The position numbers were made by a program, and so were the translations under genes. Below, piece after piece: positions 6,750-10,323 of a stretch of 10,323 nucleotides of DNA. The stretch is from Ruminococcus flavefaciens (GTDB lineage Bacteria > Bacillota_A > Clostridia > Oscillospirales > Ruminococcaceae), in contig SFFP01000050.1 of the NCBI GenBank assembly GCA_004556875.1, forward strand, positions 1-10,323, in the 5' to 3' direction. Positions within the stretch are counted from its first letter, which is position 1, and every line of letters starts with the position of its first letter. The notes below the pieces were generated by a model, which was not told the DNA's origin, did no database searches, and saw only the letters and a program-made list of their open reading frames with translations.

Positions 6750-7403
6750 TCAGATGCTCCTTTCAAAATATTCAACAGCCATATCGAGACTTTCGTATAC
6801 AGCTGAAAGCATTGGTTTTATCTCGTCATCGGGCTGAGTCATATCGGGTATCATTATGGCGTGACATCCTGCCGCATAGGCGGCTTTGATACCGTTTGGC
6901 GAGTCCTCAAAGGCAGCGCACTCCTTAGGGGGAAGTCCCAGACCCTCTGCCGCAGTCAGATATATATCGGGAGCAGGCTTGCCTGTTTCCACCATATCGC
7001 CGCAGACAACTGCCGAGAAATAGTCCCTTGCACCGATATTCTCAAGATAGCTGAGAGTCCTATCACGGGGCGTAGCTGTAGCAACAGCCATTTTTATCCC
7101 CTTGCCGCGCAGATAATCCAGCAGGGTAAAGAGTCCCTTTTTTATCTCCAGACCGTGCTCCTTTATGTATTCGCCCATAAGCTCTGTGCGGTGGGCACGT
7201 ATCTCCTCGGTAGGACAGTCCTCGCCGAAAAGTCCTTTGAGAAGCGGTATCGAAAACTTTCTCGCCATGCTGCGCATTGAGTAAACGTGCTCGGGAGTCA
7301 TGTCATAGCCGAAGTCCTTTGCCGCCAGTATCCAGAATTTGAGATAGAGCTTTTCGGTGTCTATCATAAGACCGTCCATATCGAAAATAGCGCCTTTTAA
7401 CAT
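6750..7403 (-). CDS. HAD-superfamily phosphatase, subfamily IA (beta-phosphoglucomutase/phosphatase-like)
   Basis: This 217-residue cytosolic phosphotransferase would act on a small phosphorylated metabolite through an aspartyl-phosphate. Motif I is FDMDGLMIDTE, with nucleophile D8 and acid/base D10. A helical cap follows (about 17-85). Motif II is VATATP (T109), motif III is GKPAPD (K142) and motif IV is FEDSPNG (E166, D167). All catalytic residues are present and the length is normal. The family includes beta-phosphoglucomutases, phosphoglycolate phosphatases and sugar phosphatases, and the substrate cannot be told from sequence alone. AAGGAG lies 6 bases before the ATG. It is followed almost directly by two genes of unknown function and preceded, across 72 bp, by a flavoprotein gene. 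glgA nearby makes a sugar-phosphate role possible but not shown. Confidence 0.9.
   Translation of the reverse strand: MLKGAIFDMDGLMIDTEKLYLKFWILAAKDFGYDMTPEHVYSMRSMARKFSIPLLKGLFGEDCPTEEIRAHRTELMGEYIKEHGLEIKKGLFTLLDYLRGKGIKMAVATATPRDRTLSYLENIGARDYFSAVVCGDMVETGKPAPDIYLTAAEGLGLPPKECAAFEDSPNGIKAAYAAGCHAIMIPDMTQPDDEIKPMLSAVYESLDMAVEYFERSI
6757..6763 (-). promoter_or_regulatory. Ribosome binding site AAAGGAG that fixes the GTG start of the 81-aa gene
   Basis: AAAGGAG sits inside the last codons of the HAD gene, 9 bases before GTG at 6747. No ATG lies in a better position, so this decides the start and indicates coupling to HAD translation. Confidence 0.65.
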
Positions 7404-7475
7404 TATTTGCTCCTTGCCCTTGTCAGTTATTGTTTTTTAGTGCCTATCCTGCAATAGTTACTTACTTTGAACCAT

Positions 7476-8093
7476 TCACCTGATAAAGTGAGTCGGCTGC
7501 CACTCTTCCTTTTCGGGAAGTCCGTACTTCTCTTTGCCGAGAGCGATAGACTTCATAAGGAAGCTCATATTCCTTGCAAGAACTCTCATGGTCTGGAGTC
7601 CCTCTGCGTCAAGCTCCGCTTCGCCCTTTTCTCTGCCGTGAACGCTGTTCCAGTACTGGCTTGATGCCACAGGCATACCGCAGATAGTGAAGTATTTGTT
7701 CAGCTCGTCAAATGTTGCCGAACAGCCGCCGCGTCTTGCTACAGCAACAGCTGCGCCGACTTTCATTGTCTTGTCAAAATGAGTGCTGAAAAAGAGTCTG
7801 TCAAGACAGGCTATCAGTGTAGCATTTGCCGAAGCATAGTAAACAGGCGATGCCGCGATAAGTCCGTCAGCCTGCTCGAATTTCTGAGCTATCTCGTTGA
7901 CTTCATCATCAAAAACGCACTTGCCTTTGCTGCCGCAGCTTCCGCAGGCGATACAGCCTCTTATTGCCTTGTTTCCTATCTGACAGACCTCGGTCTCTAT
8001 ACCCTCAGCCTCGAATATTTTTATCATTTCTTTTATTGCAATTGCAGTATTTCCGTTGGCACGGGGACTGCCGTTAAGTATCAGTACCTTCAT
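7476..8093 (-). CDS. Flavodoxin-fold NAD(P)H-dependent FMN reductase / iron-sulfur flavoprotein family protein
   Basis: This 205-residue cytosolic redox protein uses FMN. The phosphate-binding loop is NGSPRANGNT (residues 7-16) right after the first strand. The isoalloxazine-side loop is SPVYYASANATL (82-93). Between them is GCIACGSCGSKGKC, with C47, C50, C53 and C59. This Cys cluster matches the multimeric flavodoxin/iron-sulfur flavoprotein group common in anaerobes, where it can bind a [4Fe-4S] cluster. The likely job is electron transfer or reduction of quinones, oxygen or xenobiotics; the actual partner is unknown. AGAGG lies 5 bases before the ATG. It is probably the first gene of the cluster running down to 5887, though the 72-bp gap to the HAD gene could hold a separate weak promoter. 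Confidence 0.88.
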   Translation of the reverse strand: MKVLILNGSPRANGNTAIAIKEMIKIFEAEGIETEVCQIGNKAIRGCIACGSCGSKGKCVFDDEVNEIAQKFEQADGLIAASPVYYASANATLIACLDRLFFSTHFDKTMKVGAAVAVARRGGCSATFDELNKYFTICGMPVASSQYWNSVHGREKGEAELDAEGLQTMRVLARNMSFLMKSIALGKEKYGLPEKEEWQPTHFIR

Positions 8094-8202
8094 AAAAACC
8101 TCTCTTTTCCCGATCAGTCGGATTATTTGTTAGTCAGCAGCGATCAGCCATCACACGCTGCCGCGCTGCATAAAGTAGGGCGGAACAAGTCCGCCCCTCA
8201 GT
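8094..8202. other. Intergenic gap between the flavoprotein gene and glgA
   Basis: The gap holds the glgA hairpin (8178-8196) and a CAGC-rich stretch (about 8131-8160, with TCAGCAGCGATCAGCC) that looks like a decayed short repeat. No convincing promoter for the flavoprotein gene is visible in it. Confidence 0.4.
8178..8196 (-). terminator. GC-rich hairpin after glgA, probable terminator or REP-like palindrome
   Basis: GGGCGGA, loop ACAAG, TCCGCCC is a perfect 7-bp stem that starts 6 bases past the glgA stop. On the minus strand it is followed by TACTTTATGC, which has few T residues, so termination would be weak. The flanking GTAGGG also fits short palindromic repeats scattered in clostridial genomes. 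Confidence 0.5.
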
Positions 8203-9657
8203 TTACCAGTTTATCATCCAGCTGTACATACCCTCATACTGTCGGGCGGAGCTGTTCCATGAGAAATCCTGCTCCATTGCACGCTGAACCATTTTATCCC
8301 ACTGCTTGCGGTGATTGAAGTAAATATGCTTGGAATAGTTGATAGTTCCCAGCATCTCGTCGCCGTTGTAATTGGCAAATGAGAAGCCGTTTCCTGTACC
8401 GTCAAACTCGTTGTACGGCTGTACTGTGTCCTTTAATCCGCCTGTTTCACGAACTATCGGGAGTGTACCATAGCGGAGCGCGATAAGCTGTGTAAGTCCG
8501 CACGGCTCGAAAAGCGACGGCATGAGGATAGCATCCGCCGAAGCATAGAGCTGATGTGCAAGCTTGTCATCATAGAGGATATTCGCAGAAACTCTCTCAG
8601 GATACTTCCACTGATAGTGTCTGAACATATTCTCATATCTCGGGTCACCTGTACCAATTACCACGAACTGTGTGTTCTCGTCGCAGATACGCTCCATAGC
8701 GTAGTTTACAAGGTCAAGACCTTTCTGGTCGGTAAGACGGGAGATAATAGCTATCATATACTTGTTCTTATCCACAGGGAGTCCCAGCTGAGCCTGCAAT
8801 TTCATCTTGTTATCAGCCTTTTTGTCCTTGAAGTTCTTGGAATTAAAGCAAGTAAATATCTTTTCATCGGAATTCGGGTCAAATATCTTATAGTCGATGC
8901 CGTTGAGTATTCCCCTGAGCGAAGCGGCTCTTGCGCGGAGAAGTCCGTCAAGCTGTTCGCCGTAGAAAGGATACTTTATCTCCTCAGCATAGGTCTCGGA
9001 AACTGTAGTTATATAGTCGGAATAAACGAGTCCGCCCTTGAGCATATTTGCATTCTGGTGGAATTCAAGCTTATCCGATGTGAACATATAATCAGGCAGA
9101 GCTGTATTGTACTTGAAAGTATCTATATCCCACACGCCCTGGAACTTCAGATTGTGAATGGTCATGATAGTCTTTGTAGAGCTGAAGAAAGGATTTGTGG
9201 CAAAGGCTGAGTGAAGAAATACAGGTATCAGCGAAGCCTGCCAGTCGTGACAATGGATTATATCGGGACGGAAGCCTATTACAGGCAGGATAGCAAGTAC
9301 AGCCTTGCAGAAGAAAGTAAATCTCTCGATATCCCATTTAAGGTCTGATGAATAAGGAGTATCGCACTTGAAGTAATACTCATTGTCAACGAAATAGAAC
9401 TTTATCCCGTTGTATTCATATTCCATGATACCGACATGGACTCCCTCACTTCTCATACCGTAATCCATATAAAAATGGTGAACATATTTAAATTCATTCC
9501 TGTATTTATCGGGGATACAGGTGTAATAAGGCATAATGACTCTTACATCGAACTGTTTCTTGTCAAGATACTGCGGAAGTGCTCCCACAACATCTGCAAG
9601 ACCGCCTGTCTTAATAAATGGAACGCACTCAGAAGCGGCGAATAGAATATTGTTCAT
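8203..9657 (-). CDS. glgA: Glycogen synthase (ADP-glucose:glucan glucosyltransferase, GT5)
   Basis: This enzyme adds glucose from ADP-glucose to growing alpha-1,4-glucan in the cytoplasm, the chain-building step of glycogen synthesis. The 484-residue length is normal for bacterial GlgA. The N-terminal Rossmann domain starts with ILFAASECVPFIKTGGLADVVGALP, containing the ADP-glucose-binding KTGGL (K16-L20). H137 lies in HCHDWQ. The C-terminal domain has SRLTDQKG (306-313, R307 and K312), the catalytic-site EPCGLTQL (E384) and RETGGL (403-408). Nothing is missing. The ATG at 9657 has AAAGGAG 7 bases upstream, and a near-consensus promoter lies about 56 bp upstream. A hairpin follows the stop, so it is probably transcribed alone. 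No other glg gene is in the window. Confidence 0.95.
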   Translation of the reverse strand: MNNILFAASECVPFIKTGGLADVVGALPQYLDKKQFDVRVIMPYYTCIPDKYRNEFKYVHHFYMDYGMRSEGVHVGIMEYEYNGIKFYFVDNEYYFKCDTPYSSDLKWDIERFTFFCKAVLAILPVIGFRPDIIHCHDWQASLIPVFLHSAFATNPFFSSTKTIMTIHNLKFQGVWDIDTFKYNTALPDYMFTSDKLEFHQNANMLKGGLVYSDYITTVSETYAEEIKYPFYGEQLDGLLRARAASLRGILNGIDYKIFDPNSDEKIFTCFNSKNFKDKKADNKMKLQAQLGLPVDKNKYMIAIISRLTDQKGLDLVNYAMERICDENTQFVVIGTGDPRYENMFRHYQWKYPERVSANILYDDKLAHQLYASADAILMPSLFEPCGLTQLIALRYGTLPIVRETGGLKDTVQPYNEFDGTGNGFSFANYNGDEMLGTINYSKHIYFNHRKQWDKMVQRAMEQDFSWNSSARQYEGMYSWMINW

Positions 9658-9712
9658 AGCATATCTCCTTTTCAGTTATTTGTTACATATTACTATTGTA
9701 ACCACTATAATT

Positions 9713-9741
9713 ATTATATACTAATTTCCATGATTAGTCAA
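9713..9741 (-). promoter_or_regulatory. Near-consensus sigma-A promoter for glgA
   Basis: On the minus strand TTGACT (9736-9741) and TATAAT (9713-9718) are 17 bases apart. Only one base of the two hexamers departs from consensus. The leader before glgA is about 50 bases, AT-rich, with no clear riboswitch fold. Confidence 0.82.
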
Positions 9742-9892
9742 CACAAAAATATGAACATTGCACAGCGCAGGCATGAATTGAGAATTGTAGTGAGCAGTAA
9801 GCAGAGAGTAATGTAGGGGACAGCTTTTTAATTCATAAGGCATAATTATTGTGTCCGCTTATACGGACGTATCTGAACCTTGCTCTCAGCCG
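9742..9892. repeat. Intergenic DNA with degenerate short repeats and small palindromes
   Basis: No gene is seen here. From about 9774 there is a GAATTGAGAATTG duplication followed by TGAGCAGTAAGCAGAGAG, a run of related AGCAG units. GTAGGGGACA (9813-9822) is matched by TGTCC at 9852-9856. A separate hairpin, GTCCG-CTTATA-CGGAC, spans 9853-9868. It follows the dockerin gene that stops at 9893 and may act as a weak terminator, but no T run follows it. Confidence 0.4.
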
Positions 9893-10323
9893 TCAGCTTT
9901 TGAGAAACTGCTCAAAGCTCATAGTTTCCTTTCCCGAAACATAGGCATAATACGCAAGTATCTTTGAAGCATCCAAAGAATTGATATATCCGTCGCCGTT
10001 TACATCGCTTACCGCAAGCTCGTTTTTTGAGGGAGTTACATTTTTAGTTGAGAATTTAGAGTATGCCGCAAGAACATTCGAAGCATCTATTGAGTCTATC
10101 TTTCCGTCACCTGTAGGGTCGCCCAGCTTCGCTTTTGTCGAAGGCTTTGCAGTTGTTGTGACGGTAGTAACAGCCTTTTTTGTTGTGGTAGTAGCTTTTT
10201 TGGTCGTAGTCGTAGCTTTTTTAGTTGTAGTTGTAGCCTTTTTGGTCGTAGTTGCAGTGGTTGTGACTGCATTCGGATCCATAACATATACCTTCTGAAT
10301 GAATTCTGTCCAGGGAAGCTCGT
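9893..10323 (-). CDS. C-terminal part of a dockerin-bearing secreted protein (5' end outside window)
   Basis: The reading frame runs off the right edge of the window: upstream of the ATG at 10282 it stays open (LPWTEFIQKVYVMDPNAV), so that ATG is internal. The visible part starts with the end of an unidentified domain, followed by a Thr/Lys linker (about 10150-10265) with repeating TTTTKKA units. It ends with a type I dockerin. Counting from the internal Met, the calcium loops are D55, T57, D59, D63, D66 and D93, N95, D97, N101, D104. Each is followed by a DAS-(N/K)-(V/I)-LA helix, and the second repeat ends ILAYYAY exactly as in the LRR-dockerin protein at 1790-2872. The missing part probably carries a signal peptide and an enzyme or binding module, which cannot be named from here. 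Confidence 0.85.
   Translation of the reverse strand, partial: ELPWTEFIQKVYVMDPNAVTTTATTTKKATTTTKKATTTTKKATTTTKKAVTTVTTTAKPSTKAKLGDPTGDGKIDSIDASNVLAAYSKFSTKNVTPSKNELAVSDVNGDGYINSLDASKILAYYAYVSGKETMSFEQFLKS
10172..10252 (-). repeat. 21-bp period repeats encoding TTTTKKA linker units
   Basis: Four successive Thr-Thr-Thr-(Thr)-Lys-Lys-Ala units are encoded by 21-bp units with varied Thr codons and a conserved AAAAAGGCT-like Lys-Lys-Ala core. This differs from the nearly pure Thr linkers at 916-1047 and 2063-2209 by adding regular positive charge. Confidence 0.8.

Noticed and set aside
7404..7475. Promoter for the HAD gene cluster
   Set aside because: A TTGCAG-like box is present, but nothing like TATAAT lies at the right distance; not enough to call.
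8554..9210. 218-codon open frame on the plus strand
   Set aside because: It lies wholly antisense to glgA, whose conserved motifs prove the minus-strand frame.

Overview
The window looks like chromosomal DNA from a fibre-degrading Ruminococcus-type Firmicute (Oscillospiraceae). The evidence is two type I dockerin modules (1790-2872 and 9893-10323) behind long Thr-rich linkers, BspA-like leucine-rich repeat proteins with Gram-positive signal peptides, strong AGGAGG-type ribosome binding sites and consensus sigma-A promoters. The genus is inferred from this style; no rRNA or other marker is present.

Layout. Bases 1-809 (+) are the 3' part of a large serine recombinase gene, probably the integrase at one end of an integrated mobile element. 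It ends 25 bp from, and converges on, a secreted leucine-rich-repeat gene (835-1707, -). That gene has a signal peptide and Thr linker but no dockerin. Its tandem paralogue (1790-2872, -) has the same layout and keeps the dockerin. All genes after the recombinase are on the minus strand. Next come trkH (2945-4381) and trkA (4401-5759), a Trk potassium-uptake operon. It is transcribed from a TTGACA-17-TATAAT promoter at 5819-5847. Then comes a tightly packed cluster, in transcription order: a flavodoxin-fold NAD(P)H/FMN-type iron-sulfur flavoprotein (7476-8093), a HAD phosphatase (6750-7403), an 81-aa protein of unknown function starting with GTG (6502-6747) and a 203-aa protein of unknown function (5887-6498). 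The last three are separated by only 2-3 bp. Further right is glgA, glycogen synthase (8203-9657). It has its own TTGACT-17-TATAAT promoter and a GC-rich hairpin after its stop, so it is probably monocistronic. The right edge holds the C-terminus of another dockerin protein (9893-10323), cut by the window end.

How the genes fit together. The dockerin proteins are exported and would dock on cohesin-bearing scaffoldins at the cell surface. GlgA stores incoming sugar as glycogen. TrkAH handles potassium. These are neighbours rather than one pathway.

I see no convincing wholly new system. The most notable points are the recombinase abutting a dockerin-less copy of a duplicated LRR-dockerin gene, the near-identical LRR cores with divergent ends, and the uncharacterised 81-aa/203-aa pair coupled to the HAD gene. 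Degenerate repeat and palindrome DNA also lies in the two gaps flanking glgA.
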